Assembly: GCA_027886185.1 (NCBI GenBank) | Contig: WOAB01000506.1 | Span: 1,240,001-1,304,000, forward strand | Source of the DNA: Rheum nobile | Lineage: Eukaryota; Streptophyta; Magnoliopsida; Caryophyllales; Polygonaceae | DNA length: 64,000 nucleotides | Direction: 5' to 3' | Shown: piece by piece, positions 33,852-45,396 of the stretch | Layout of the letters: each line of letters opens with the position of its first letter | Position numbering within the stretch: position 1 is the stretch's first letter | Made by a program: the position numbers and the translations under genes | The notes under the pieces: generated by a model | Database searches by the model: none | Seen by the model: the letters and a program-made list of their open reading frames with translations, nothing else | What the model was told of the DNA's origin: nothing

Positions 33852-35413
33852 GACATCAACAAGAAGCGTAGGTTGGTATTCAATGGCAAAGCGAGGCACA
33901 AGTTTCTTCCCTTTCTTCTTTTCATCCTTGGTTGCAACAAACTCAATGGCTTTAGCTTTTTCTTTCTGCTCCTCATTGATTTTGGACAAATCACTAGACA
34001 ACTTGGCATTTCTTAGTTTCAACATTAAGAATTCTGATTCCAGTGAGGTAACAGAAGCTTCTAGGGAAGTAATCTTTTCAGTGAGCTTAGGACATTCATC
34101 ACACAGATTAAAGGAAGAGGATGAAACTTTCTCAAGATTGGTCACTTTTTCGGCCCAACCTTTGTTTTCATCGATCAAACTTGAGATCATATCATCCTTT
34201 TCTCCAATCTGCTCACTAAAAAGACTATTCTCATGAGCAAGTTTCTTAATGAATAAAAATTAGTTGTTCTTTAGACTTGCTTTCCAAACTTGAAATGAGT
34301 TCAAATTCATTTATCTCAGAGTCATGTAGACTACCTTCAACGATAAGGCAAAGCATGTTGGAGACAGAGTTGCAACCTTTCGAGTCATGAGGACTCTCTA
34401 TGGCCATCAAGCAGACATCCCTTGAATGAGAGGATTCTTCATCTTCTATGTCAGAATCTCCCCACGTTGCCACCATTGCTTGATTTTCTTCACGAACTGG
34501 AGGAAGACATGCCTTTTTCTTGAAGCTGTTTTTGGCAAAGTGTCCATTGTTTTGACAATGGTAACAAACGACATCCTTCATATCTTTGTTCCCTTCGGAG
34601 GAACGAGGGGTGCCTTTGCTTCGGGACCATATTCTTTTCATTTCTCTGGTGATGAGAGAAACATCTTCATCTCCATCCTCATCTTCATCTTCAACTTGAG
34701 ACAAGCCAAAGGCTCTTTCAACTTTTAGAGCAATGCATTGAGCCTTCTCAGCCCCCTTTCGGCTCATCTTTGAATTATGGACGGAAGCGTTGCTTTCTAG
34801 CATGGCAACAACCTCTTCCATAATGAGAGCTTTGACATCAGTCTGGGTGTAAAGAGCAAGAGCAATCACGTCCCACTGAGGATTGAGACCTTGCATGAAG
34901 TGATGAGTGAGTTTCCAATCAGGAAGCTTCTCGCCAAGGAACTCCAGTTGGCCAGTTACTCCTTGGAAGTGGGAGTAGAAATCTTGAATGGGTTCACTTT
35001 TTCCTTAGAAGATGTAATCATACTCCTTCATCAAGGCAATGATACAATTTTTTTTTGACATTCTCGTTTCCTTCATGGAGACGCTTCAAAGCATCCCAGA
35101 TATCCTTAGCTGTTTTATAGCTGATGATCTTCTTAAGATCATCAGGGAGCAAATCCATATGAAGGATCTTCTTGGCCTTGTTGTTCTTCTCAAGCTTCTT
35201 CCAATCAGCATCATCGTAGTCAACCCTTGCTTTTGGTTTTGTTGCATCCTTATCATCCATAACTGGAAGGGGACCGACTTCAATGATTTTCCAGATCTGT
35301 CCATCGAGAGAACAAATGTGGGACTCAATTTGCTCAACCCACCAATCGTATTCTCCAGCCTTCAGAGTTGGCGGTTTCCAGAATGAGTCACCGATAGCAT
35401 TGTTTGACGACAT
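33852..35413 (-). pseudogene. gag of SIRE-like element M (broken, C-terminus lost)
   Basis: The start at 35413 gives MSSNNAIGDSFWKPPTL; the UBN2/DUF4219-type Gag core follows (EYDWWVEQIESHICS, TAKDIWDALKRLHEGNENVK). A frameshift or stop region near 35005-35018 precedes FLGEKLPDWKLTHHFMQGL, and the CCHC knuckle CYHCQNNGHFAKN (last Cys changed) is near 34530-34570. An acidic and then coiled, Lys/Glu-rich segment (about 33850-34190) ends LLVDV at the Athila G junction. Gag would form the cytoplasmic particle. Stops near 34246 and 35005 and the insertion disable it. Confidence 0.75.
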
Positions 35414-35467
35414 CTTTCCTGCAAAGTCTTAATGAAAAATAATCTAGAGACCGGGCTTGATACCAAT

Positions 35468-35912
35468 TGTTGGATCACTAGTGTTACGTCTGAGCAAACA
35501 AATATTTTGTTCCCACAAAAGGTGCAACAGAATATTAAAGCAAGAAAAAATGTATTTAGAACTTACAATGTATAGTGGAAACCCTAATCAGTCAAATAAC
35601 TAATCAGAGAAAAACCACTACCTTCAAGCTTCTCGCTTGGAAGGATTTTGAAGAGTTTACTCGTCTTATTGATTTTTGACCGGTTACACTTGTAGCTTGG
35701 ACTTCAAACCCTAGACTTCCAACCTAGTTTTGAATCTCTTCTACAACGATGAACACAAGCTCACTCTTCTAAGACGTACATATGCTTCACTTTTCTTTTT
35801 CTCTCAATGAAATGCTCGGAGTTCGTACTCAAGAAATGAATCACTCACTTCTATTTATACAATCCAAAAATCCCACTAAAAAATAAAATGTCACTCACTT
35901 ATTTTCAGTAAC
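35468..35912 (-). repeat. 5' LTR of element M, proximal part
   Basis: Plus-strand text from tgttggatcactag to ttttcagtaac matches 60897 onward of element L (cgtctgag, gttcccaca, ggtgcaac, aaaaaccactaccttcaagc). The minus-strand PBS TGGTATCAAGCCCGG (35451-35465) follows it. A TATA-like ttgtataaatag lies on the minus strand near 35853-35864. The LTR continues at 46556. Confidence 0.8.
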
Positions 35913-37064
35913 TGATACACACAATTATGTTGTGTGTATATACAGAGTTTTAGCATATGTTTAGTGGTGTTTAGGGGGGCATTGGAGCATTTCTGGAGCA
36001 TTGGAGTGGAGAAACTGAAGATGTCACTTGGAGGCATTTTAGGAGATTTCTGGAGCTGAAGCAAAGAACCCCCAAGAAGTGCTCTGGCGGCGATCGCCGC
36101 CGGGCTTGCGGAGACCGCCGTCGCCGTCGGAAGTGGATCCGAGCTTATTTCCCTTTTTACATATTTTATTATTTTTAGCGTTTTTATTATTTCGTTTTAA
36201 TTTATCTCTAGAGACTTATTTTCTTTTAGTATTTAAGGGTAGAAGGAAGGCTTGTTTCCCATAGAACCCTACTTTTCATCTTTTCTCTATTCTACGTATT
36301 TTGCTATGAAGAACTAAGACACTCTTGCTTAGTCAGACAACTGAAGCTTTCGTCCTGATTTAGTTGTGAGATTTTCGTTCCTTATCTATTGCATGGATTT
36401 TATCTATTCTCTTGCTTGAATTGTTTATGATTAATATTGATAATCTCTAGCCTGCGCAACTAGGGTTTGTCTCTATTGATTGATTGTTAGATCTAGATTT
36501 TTACTGGTTGAGCATATCTTCATCGTATTAGCAACTGCATCGTACTAGTAACTGGTTGTGCTAGTCTTATGTAGAAGAGAATTGATTTACATTCTAGTAT
36601 GAAAGCTGGTTGTTTTATGCTAGATTGTATCCTAATTATATTCCTAGGCTTCACGCTGCTGTTAAACTGAATCTTGATGGTTTCATGGTTGTTTAACTAG
36701 TTAGTGCTATAAGTATCTGACTGTGCTTGTAGTTACTTTAGAAAAGGAATAGGAATTTCCATTGCATGAGATATTGAATGACTATCTAGGATCAACTTAT
36801 CATACGAATAGTGGATGTTTGTTTGACTGAGCTATTTTCCCAATCACTGAATTCATAATCTTTAGTTTGTTTGCCTTTGCATGCTTAGAACGTCTAAAAC
36901 ACACAAAACCCCCTTTTGGTTACTTAAGGATTGACATAGAACGTACACATAAAGGTAGAATCTGTCTCCCTGTGGACTCGACCCTTACTTGCCTAGGACT
37001 ACGGTTTAAGGTTTGTTTGGATACTTTGCATAGCAGTAATTAGCATGACAAATTGTTGTTATCA
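35913..37064 (+). repeat. 5' LTR of Athila H
   Basis: TGATACACACAATTATG to GTTGTTATCA, 1152 bp. It carries a perfect 16-bp palindrome, GGCGGCGATCGCCGCC, at 36086-36101 in otherwise AT-rich sequence. A TATA-like gtatttaag is near 36229. Confidence 0.9.
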
Positions 37065-37067
37065 AAT

Positions 37068-37085
37068 TGGCGCCGTTGTCGGGGA
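37068..37085 (+). other. Primer-binding site of Athila H
   Basis: TGGCGCCGTTGTCGGGGA, 3 nt after the 5' LTR; the tRNA-Asp-type site typical of Athila elements. Confidence 0.8.
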
Positions 37086-37143
37086 GGCAATAATGTATTT
37101 TGTGTGTGTGATTTGTGTGCCAATCTTGGTGTGAACCTATCTT

Positions 37144-40100
37144 ATGGTTCACACCCGTATTACTAATAGTCTACCTCTTGCTTTTGATCCAGAAATTGAG
37201 AGAACTCTTTCCCAAACTCGCAGGGCAACCAGTTAGGGCTGTACGATTCCCTGCCCTTGCTGATGGGGTAAAATTTGAGCTTAAGACAGGAGTAATCTAT
37301 TTACTTCCGAAATTCAATGGGACGCCACTGGAAGACCCTATCAAGCACCTGAATGAATTTCATGAAGTTTGCACCAGCATGTGCCCATCTGATATCACTG
37401 AAGAGTAGATGAAATTGAGAGTTTTTTCCTTCTCTCTGAAGGAGACGGTTAAGGATTGGTACCACTCTCTACCATCAGGCGGCATTACTACTTGGGTGAA
37501 CTTGAAGAAGGTGTTTCTTGATAAATACTTTCCTGCAATCAAATCCAACCATCTCAAGAAGAAAATCAGCAACATAGAGCAATGTGCTAATGAATCTCTC
37601 TATGACTATTTTGAGCGATTCAAGAGTCTGGTGACTAGTTGCCCTTATCATGGTTATGCTGCTCATGATCTGATTCTCTATATTCACGGAGGGCTCCGCG
37701 ATGAGGATCGTAGGATGGTAAATTCTGCTTGTGGTAGGAACATCATGAAAAAGACATCTAAAGAGGCAATGGAGATTTTTGCTACACTAGCTGATGATTC
37801 TAGGCAATTCAGCGGAAGAGGTTCTCAAGGTCTGCTGGCAGTTGGTTCTAAACCTCCTATTGATCAAGCTGATTTTGATGTGCTGAAAGAATAAGTGAGG
37901 CGTCTGAAGATGAAAGGAACACCTCAGCAGGCTAAAACCTGTGAGATTTGTCAAGATGACTTGCATCCTACTGATTCATGCCCTACACTCCAAGAGGAAG
38001 TGAATGCAGTAGGAGGATATCAGCAGAGGCCTAGGCATGATCCATACTCCAATACATACAATCCAGGTTGGAAGGATCATCCCAACTTCAGATGGAGAGA
38101 CCCAGAACAGAATCAAGGTCAAGTGCAACAACAGGGTAATCCTCAACAATCTAGGCAACCATTTGTGCTAAGACCTCAAGGGCAGAGCTCAAACCCGTCA
38201 CCTTCCATGGAAGATATGATGAAGATGCTAATGCAGAGCAACTTCAGTCTCACTGAGAATGTTGCTAAGATGAGTAAGAGCTCATTTCAATTCCAAGAAA
38301 CTACACAAGCTAGCATTCAGAACTTGGAAAGGCAGGTGGGTCAGATCTCTCAAGCAGTGAGTAAACTTGAAGAGAAGGATTCTGGTAAACTTTCATCTCA
38401 AACGGAAGCGAACCCGAACATTCGTAATGTCAGTGCTGTAACTCTGAGGAGTGGGAAGAGGCTCGAAGAGGACAATTCTGAGGTTAACAAGGAAGAAGAT
38501 CCGGACTTGGAGCAGAGCGTCAGCGGTGACCGCCGCCATCCTTACGGCGACCGCCTCCCAGAAAACGGTGACCGCTGCCCTCCTTACGGCGAGCGTCGCC
38601 CAGAAAGCAGCGACCACCGTGACGGTGAAATTTCCGAGAATTCTGACAATGTCAGCGGCGACCGCCGCCAGCCTTACGGCGACCGCCGCCTCCCTGTAGT
38701 CGATGCAGAAGATGAGAAGGAGTCCACGACTCCGATTTTTCCTGATTAGAAGCCTGTTCCACCATTCCCATCTGCATTAAAGCGTACCAAGCCACATGCG
38801 CAGGACAAGGACATGTTTGAGATGTTCAGAAACGTTGAGGTAAACATTCCTCTCCTTAATTTGATCAAATCTGTTCCTCGTTATGCTAAGTTCTTGAAGC
38901 AGATGTGCACAACAAAGAGAAATCTGGATAGGAACAGCAAGAAGAAGGTGAAGGTAAGCGAACATGTTTTAGCTGTGTTTCAGAAGCGCTTACCCAAGAA
39001 GTGTGGAGACCCAAGTATGTTCACCATTCCAGTTACTATTGGAGGTACCAAGTTCAATAAAGCTATGTTAGATTTGGGTGCCTCCATTAATGTTCTACCT
39101 TCATCCCTTTGTGAATCCTTACGATTCGGACCCATGCATGCGACTAATATTTCCATTTAGTTAGCTGATCGATCTAGTGTGCGTCCTATAGGGATAGTGG
39201 AAGATGTTTTGGTTATGGTTGGTGATCTTACTTTTCCTGCTGACTTCTTTGTGCTTAATATGGAACATGATACGCATGCAACCCCTATTCTGTTAGGGAG
39301 ACCATTCCTGAAAACCGCTAATACAAAGATTAATGTGAGTACTGGTTCCTTGACTATGGAATTTGATGGCCAAACTATCAATTACAATATCTATGAAGCC
39401 ATGAAATATCCTTCTAATGATCATTCTCTATGTGCAATTGATGTACTTGAGCCTGTGGTGCAAGGTGTTTTTGATGTGGACTGCCTAGATGACACGCAAT
39501 CTATTATTGTTGATTCTAGTTTGGATTTCACTTTATCTACTGACATGCAGGAAGTTGTCAATGAGTTGGATGCTTACTATAAGCTTCCTCTTGAGCTATC
39601 AGGTAAATCACCTTTACCACTAACCCTGCCTAGCGAGAAGCTTTCGCCCTCTATTGTGCAGGCACCAGTGGTTGAGTTAAAGCAACTTCCCGATCACCTC
39701 AAGTATGTATTTCTTGGAGACAAGGAGACATTACCGGTGATCATATCAAGCAAGCTCACCAAGGATCAGGAAGAGAGACTGGTGGTGGTTCTCAAAGAAC
39801 ATAAAACAACAATTGGATGGACCATTGTTGACATCAAGGGAATCAACCCTACCACCTGCATGCACCGTATTTTGCTAGAGGGAGAGGAGAAGCCATCTAG
39901 GCAGCCCCAGAGGCGTCTGAACCCACCTATGATGGATGTTGTCAAGAAAGAAGTCCTGAAACTCTTACAAGCAGGTATGATATTCCCTATTTCTAACAGT
40001 AAATGGGTTAGTCCTACACAGGTTGTCCCGAAGAAAGGAGGGATTACATTTGTGGAAACCCAACAGGGAGAGCTAGTCCCCACCAGGCTGTAGACAAGAT

Positions 40101-42572
40101 ACAGAGTTTGTATTGATTACCGTAAGCTGAATGCGGTAACTAGAAAGGATCACTTCCCTCTTCCATTTATTGGTCAGATGCTTGATAGACTTTCGGGTCG
40201 TGCTTTCTATTGCTTTCTGGATGGGTATTCAGGTTATTTTCAGATAGCCATTGCACCTGAGGATCAAGCGAAGACGACATTCACTTGTCCGTTTGGTACT
40301 TTTTCTTATCGCAGGATGCCATTTGGGTTGTGCAATGCTCCTGGAACTTTTCAGCGATGATGGTAAGCATCTTTTCTGAGTACATTGAGAATTTCATAGA
40401 GGTCTTTATGGATGACTTTACTGTGGAGATAATTTTGAGGCATGCCTAAATCACCTATCACTTGTGCTTGCAAGATGTGTTGACACTAATTTAGTGCTTA
40501 ATTATGAGAAGTGTCACTTCATGGTAGAGTAGGGCATTGTACTTGGTCATATTGTGTCGTCTAGAGGTATTGAGGTCGATAAGGTGAAGATTGACGTAAT
40601 TCAGTCTTTGCCCTATCCTACTAATGTTCGCGAAGTTCGTTCTTTTCTAGGCCATGCAGGTTTTTATCACAGGTTTATTAAAGACTTCTCCAAGATCTCA
40701 TCACCTCTGTGCGACCTACTGAAGAAAGAGATTGGTTTTGAGTTCACAGTTGAGTGTCGGGCAGCCTTTGATGACCTAAAGGCTCGCCTAACAAGTGCCC
40801 TAATTATTCAGGCTCCTGATTGGTCTAAGCCCTTTGAGATCATGTGCGATGACAATGACTATGATGTGGGGGCTGTGCTGGGCCAAAAAGAAGAAAGAGC
40901 ATCCCATGTGATTCAGTATGCATCTATGACCCTGAATGGTGCACATAGGAACTACTCCACTACAGAGAAGGAGATGCTTGTTGTGGTGTTTGCTCTTGAA
41001 AAATTCAGGCAATACCTCCTTGGTACAAAGGTCATTGTCTATTCAGACCATGCTGCTATGTGCTATCTGATGACGAAGAAAGAAGCTAAGCCGATGCTGA
41101 TTCGGTGGATCTTACTACTCAGCGAGTTTGATGTAGAGATCAAGGATAAGAAGGGTGCTGAGAATCTTGTTGCTGATCATCTCAGCAGAATTGTTCAGGA
41201 CGATGGCACCCCACAGCCTCAGATTCAGACAAGTTTTCCTGATGAGTCTCTATTCAGGCTAACTACTGTAGAGCCATGGTATGTTGATTTGGTGAATTTT
41301 CTCACCACGGGTGAATTCCCTCCACCTTTCAACAAGGCTCAGAGGGACAGGCTACGCAGGTCAGCTAGATTCTTTGTCTGGGACGACCCTTACCTATGGA
41401 AGCATTGCTCTGATCAGGTAATTCGTCGGTGCATCCCGGAAAACGAGGTAAATTCTCTCCTTACTTTTTGTCATTCAGAAGCATGTGGTGGGCATTTTGG
41501 GGTTTAGAGAACCGCAAGAAAGGTACTTGACGCAGGATTTTGGTGGCATTCCATCTTTAAGGATGCACATAGCCACTGTAAATCCTGTGATAAGTGTCAA
41601 AGAGTTGGAAATATATCTAGTAGGGATGAGATGCCACAAACCAGGTTGATTTTCTGTGAAATCTTCGATGTTTGGGGCATTGACTTCATGGGACCATTTC
41701 CAATCTCTTGTGGTAACATATATATTTTGCTTGTGGTGGACTACGTTTCCAAATGGGTGGAAGCGAAGGCCACTAGAACTGATGACTCTAAGGTTGTTGC
41801 AGATTTCTTGAAGTCAAATATATTTACCAGGTTTGGGATCCCAAAAGCTCTCATAAGTGATAGAGGAACTCACTTTTGCAATAGGATAATCACTACGTTG
41901 TTGAAGAAATACCATGTTACGTAGAGAGTTTCTATCGCCTATCACCCCCAAACAAATGGGCAAGCTGAAGTGTCGAATAGGGAGATAAAATCCATCTTGG
42001 AAAAGACAGTGTCGCCCAATAGAACAGACTGGAGTTTGAGGCTTGATGATGCACTATGGGCATATAGGACAGCTTACAAAACACTGATTGGAATGTCACC
42101 CTTTAGGTTGGTGTTTGGTAAGGCATGTCACCTTCCAGTTGAGCTGGAGCACAAGGCGTATTGGGCTGTAAAGAATTGCAGCTTGAGACTTGATGAGGCT
42201 GGAGAGCTTCGTAAGCTGCAATTGCAAGAGCTGGATGAAGCAAGGATCGAGGCGTATGACAATGCCATTCACTATAAGGAAAGGACTAAGGCATGGCATG
42301 ACATAATCATAATGAGGAAGGACTTCAAAATTGGTGACAAAGTCCTCTTGTTTCAGACACGCCTTAGACTTTTCCCAGGCAAGCTGAGATCGCATTGGGC
42401 AGGTCCCTACATAGTTGCCCAAGTTTTCCCACATGGATCCATAGAGCTATATGATGAAGCAACACATACAATGTTCAAGGTGAATGGGCAAAGAGTGAAG
42501 AGATATCATGAGGGATTCACAAAGGACAACATTGAAAAGGCGTTCCTGAAGGAACCCGAAGCTGAGAAATAA
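37144..42572 (+). pseudogene. gag-pol of Athila H (broken)
   Basis: ATG at 37144 gives MVHTRITNSLPLAF. TAG at 37234 and a deletion relative to G follow. Gag core at 37240-37890 (GVKFELKTGVIYLLPKFNG, KKVFLDKYFPAIKSN), knuckle-like CEICQDDLHPTDSC near 37940, then a Gln-rich spacer and the repeated SGDRR-PYGDRR segment. Protease: MLDLGASINVLPSSLCESL near 39065. RT: VCIDYRKLNAVTRKDHFP near 40107, FLDGYSGYFQIAIAPEDQ near 40215, VFMDD near 40405 across frameshifts. RNase H: the block with NYSTTEKEMLVVVFALEKFR near 40950. Integrase: WGIDFMGPFP near 41673, ISDRGTHFC near 41855, HPQTNGQAEVSNREIK near 41945. Stops lie at 37405, 37892, 39157, 40090, 40528, 41504 and 41921; most could come from CAG or CAA codons. 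Confidence 0.85.
38519..38700 (+). repeat. GC-rich reiterated motif inside gag of Athila H
   Basis: Words of the form cggcgaccgccgcc, often preceded by ccttacggcg, recur about six times between 38519 and 38700. They encode a repeated peptide such as SGDRRHPYGDRL, ENGDRCPPYGERR and SGDRRQPYGDRR. The same DNA word appears in both LTRs and in the spacer after pol, so the repetition is at DNA level and not just protein level. It is far GC-richer than the surrounding gag. Confidence 0.8.
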
Positions 42573-42742
42573 TGAGCTAGCATGAGGTCGAGCCACGACG
42601 TTAACTAAAGCGCTTTTCGGGAGGCAACCCGATGTTAGGTAGTTTATTTCCCTTCCCTTAGTTAATTTCCATTGATTTTATTTTAGTCTTGTAGTTTTGT
42701 GTCGAATTAACCTGCAGGAAGCGTGAAAAAGTGAAGAAGGAG

Positions 42743-43012
42743 GGGCGGCGACCGCCGCCAACCTTACGGCGACTGCCGCCAAAAGCCTCACCAGCCACCT
42801 TGGCTACGACAAATGGCGGCGACCGTCGCCAATACCCCCTTCGAACACTTGGCTACGGCAAATGACAGCGACCGCCATTTAATTACGGCGATCGCCGCCA
42901 TTCTCAGGTATGATTTCATTCCCAAAAAAAAAAATGGGCCCCGAAAAAACCTTAAACGGGGAGCAAAAGACAAAAAAAAAGAGACCCCGAAAAAAAAAAG
43001 ACTTAAGAGGGG

Positions 43013-43048
<36 letters not shown>

Positions 43049-43324
43049 AATTGGTTCGCCATCAGATTGCCCTTTTCCCAACTCTCTCCCCTTCCTCACA
43101 AACACCCTCAAACCCTAAACCTCTCTAGCAGCGCCCGCCGCCCCCTTGTCCTCCTCGCCGCCCCCCGCCGCAAGCCGAGCCAACAGGGACCGCCGCCGCT
43201 GCAAGTCGCTGCCAATTTCCCCAGATACCTTCGAAGTGTTCTAAGCGGCGACCGTCGCCTTGCTCACGGCGACCGCCGCCTTCAACCCAACGACCGTTGC
43301 CCTCCTTACGGCGACCACCGCCAC
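42743..43324 (+). repeat. GC-rich reiterated motif between pol and ORF3 of Athila H
   Basis: Copies of ggcggcgaccgccgcc-type words occur at about 42744-42780, 42814-42832, 42866-42898, 43243-43282 and 43300-43323, again with ccttacggcg or attacggcg lead-ins. Between the two groups lie AT-rich text and a (ta)n run (43018-43042). Stops on either side show this is a non-coding spacer. The open frames here differ in frame from the gag version. Confidence 0.75.
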
Positions 43325-43400
43325 TTTTTTTATTCCAGTGAATTCTACTCCTTTTCTTTCGATTTGGGTGTTGTAGCTCAGTACTATATCATCATTGAAC

Positions 43401-44650
43401 ATGTTTAAACGCGGATCTACATCCCAATCTCGCCCGAGGTTGTCTGAAATTGAGGAAACGCGTAGGAAAATTATTAAGAAAAAGCAAATGCTCACTACTA
43501 TGTTCTTTGATCCTGAGACGATGCGGGCGCTTCGTCTGTATGATTGTACTGAGAGATTATTTGCTCAGTGTGGTTTGGATGGTTTCTTCCATCTTGGGGC
43601 ACCGACCTTCCCCACTTGGACGGAGGAATTTTTGATCAGTTTTGAGAATGTGGAGGCTGAGGGTAGGATTACTTTTCGGTTAGCTGGCAACAACCATTCC
43701 TTGTCCTATGAGGAGCTCGATGCAGCGCTTGGGATAACCAAGCCACCCTCTTCTCATGCGGAGTGGGATGCGACACAGGGGTTTGTTCGTTTTTGGTGTC
43801 ATTCTACGGGAACCACGGATTTTGATCCACAACATGGCGAGTACAACTACAAGTGGTCTCACCCGTGTCTAAGGTTGGCACATAAGGTGGTTCGGATGGC
43901 ATTCCTTGGTCAGTCTGAGATGAACAAGGTGCCTTATCTTGATTTGGAGGCTGTCTGAAGCATGACACCCGGGTGCACAGTGGTGAAGGATTAGCGATCC
44001 TTCTTTATTGGGTGTTGTAGGAAGTTCTAGGGTGACAAGAAGTCAGGATCGTTATCGGTGGGCTGATTTCTCTGATCGGTATGCATCTGGGTATTGATCT
44101 GCCAGATCCGTCTCAGCAGCTTACCCCGGGTTACACCTATGACTTCCGCCAGCTTAGGACAGTAGGTGTCTTATCTGGGAGTCCGCCACGTCAGTATTGG
44201 TTGTTTGGTTCGAGAGGCTGCTACAAGCTCCATATCCCTCTGCTTGTTGAGGTTCCATATGGGCCTCGTTATGGGGATTTTGATCTCAGTCGATACAGGA
44301 TTGGTGCTGCTGGCAGCAATGTTGCGGGCACCTCTGCTGTTGGTGTTTCTGCTGCACCTGTGGAGGAGTCCGAGGAGGAAGAAGATACTGCGATGCCTGA
44401 GATGCAGGCAGCTGCTGAGGAGCATCCCGATTTACAGATGAGGATGTGGGAGACGCTTCAGCAGATGGATACTCGTCAGAGGTCCATGGAGTCGGAGTTT
44501 GTAGACTTCCGACATGAGGAGAGAGAGTACCATGTTGAGCAGTCTACTATGATGCAGCAACACACCGACGTCATTAGAGCTATGGAGGAACAGATGCGCC
44601 AGTGGAACGCGTTCATGGGCCCGCACTTTCGCCCACCACCTTCGCAGTAG
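43401..44650 (+). pseudogene. ATHILA ORF (third ORF of Athila H), split in two
   Basis: The first ATG, at 43401, opens MFKRGSTSQSRPRLSEIEE; a TTG two codons upstream could only be an alternative start. The first half (to 43958) holds FDPETMRALRLYDC, CGLDGFFHLGAPTFPTWTEE and SYEELDAALGI, typical of the plant retrotransposon ATHILA ORF-1 family. A stop at 43956 and a frameshifted stretch with more stops (to about 44080) lead into the second half (44081-44650: PSQQLTPGYTYDFRQ, an acidic EESEEEED segment, then a coiled-coil-like Gln/Glu/Arg-rich tail). Its biochemical role is unknown; some Athila elements carry an envelope-like ORF here, but I see no clear transmembrane segment. Confidence 0.75.
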
Positions 44651-45396
44651 TGGTACATTTCTTACTTCCCCTATTCTTTTTGTCCAGTTTCATTGAGGAC
44701 AATGTTTATCACAAGTGTGGGAGAGTGGATTCTGTATTTACTATTGTTATTCTGAAAAAAAAAATTAAAAAAAAGCCAAAAAGAGAATAAAAAGGCAATA
44801 AAAATCCTAGGATGGACTGAAAACCTGAAAGGACGGTTCATGCAACAAGCAGGTAATCTGGCTGGCATTAGGCCATGGCAATAATAGATTCAGAGTGATG
44901 TGAGGTGGTGAGTCCAATTTGAAAAATGTAAATAGAGTGTTAGGTGAAAACCTGAAAAGGCGCCTAAGCAAAATGAGTGAATAAAAAAAAAAATTGAGTG
45001 TTTTAGGACTATCAATTTACCGGCGCATGAGACATAAGAAGTGGAGTATAGGAGTGTTTTGGGTAGGTTTTCACTTGGAGGAATAAGCTGTAGTAATTTT
45101 GGTATTGTTTCACTCTCTTTGATGATCTTTGATGATGTTGGACTTGGATGACGTGTTTGTTTGGAGCTGAGGATTAGACTGTTGTTGTTGTTGTTTGTTG
45201 TATTGTGTTGGTGTTGTGTGCTGATTGATGAGTAGTTTTTATGTGGATGGTTAGGAGGACGTTGAGCTTTCATGTTAGGTGCTATTTCTCTTAGTTGTGA
45301 GCTCTTGTGCATGTTGATGATCTAGGGATATTAGTGATGATGAGTGGTAGTTTTCTATCCACTCGAGACGAGTAGAGATTCAAGTGTAGGGGAGTT
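44651..45396 (+). other. 3' non-coding region and PPT of Athila H
   Basis: A-rich, with A runs near 44755-44775. The polypurine tract gtaggggagtt lies at about 45386-45396, directly before the 3' LTR. Minus-strand open frames here have no domain. Confidence 0.6.

Noticed and set aside
33883..34236. 117-codon plus-strand Ser/Leu-rich frame
   Set aside because: Antisense of the Lys/Glu-rich coiled segment of the SIRE-like gag.
43018..43042. (TA)n run as a regulatory element
   Set aside because: Simple repeat in a non-coding spacer; no supporting context.
42813..43118. Lys-rich 101-codon frame between pol and ORF3 of Athila H
   Set aside because: Reads the GC-rich repeats in a frame different from gag and then an A-rich and (ta)n stretch; no conserved start or domain.
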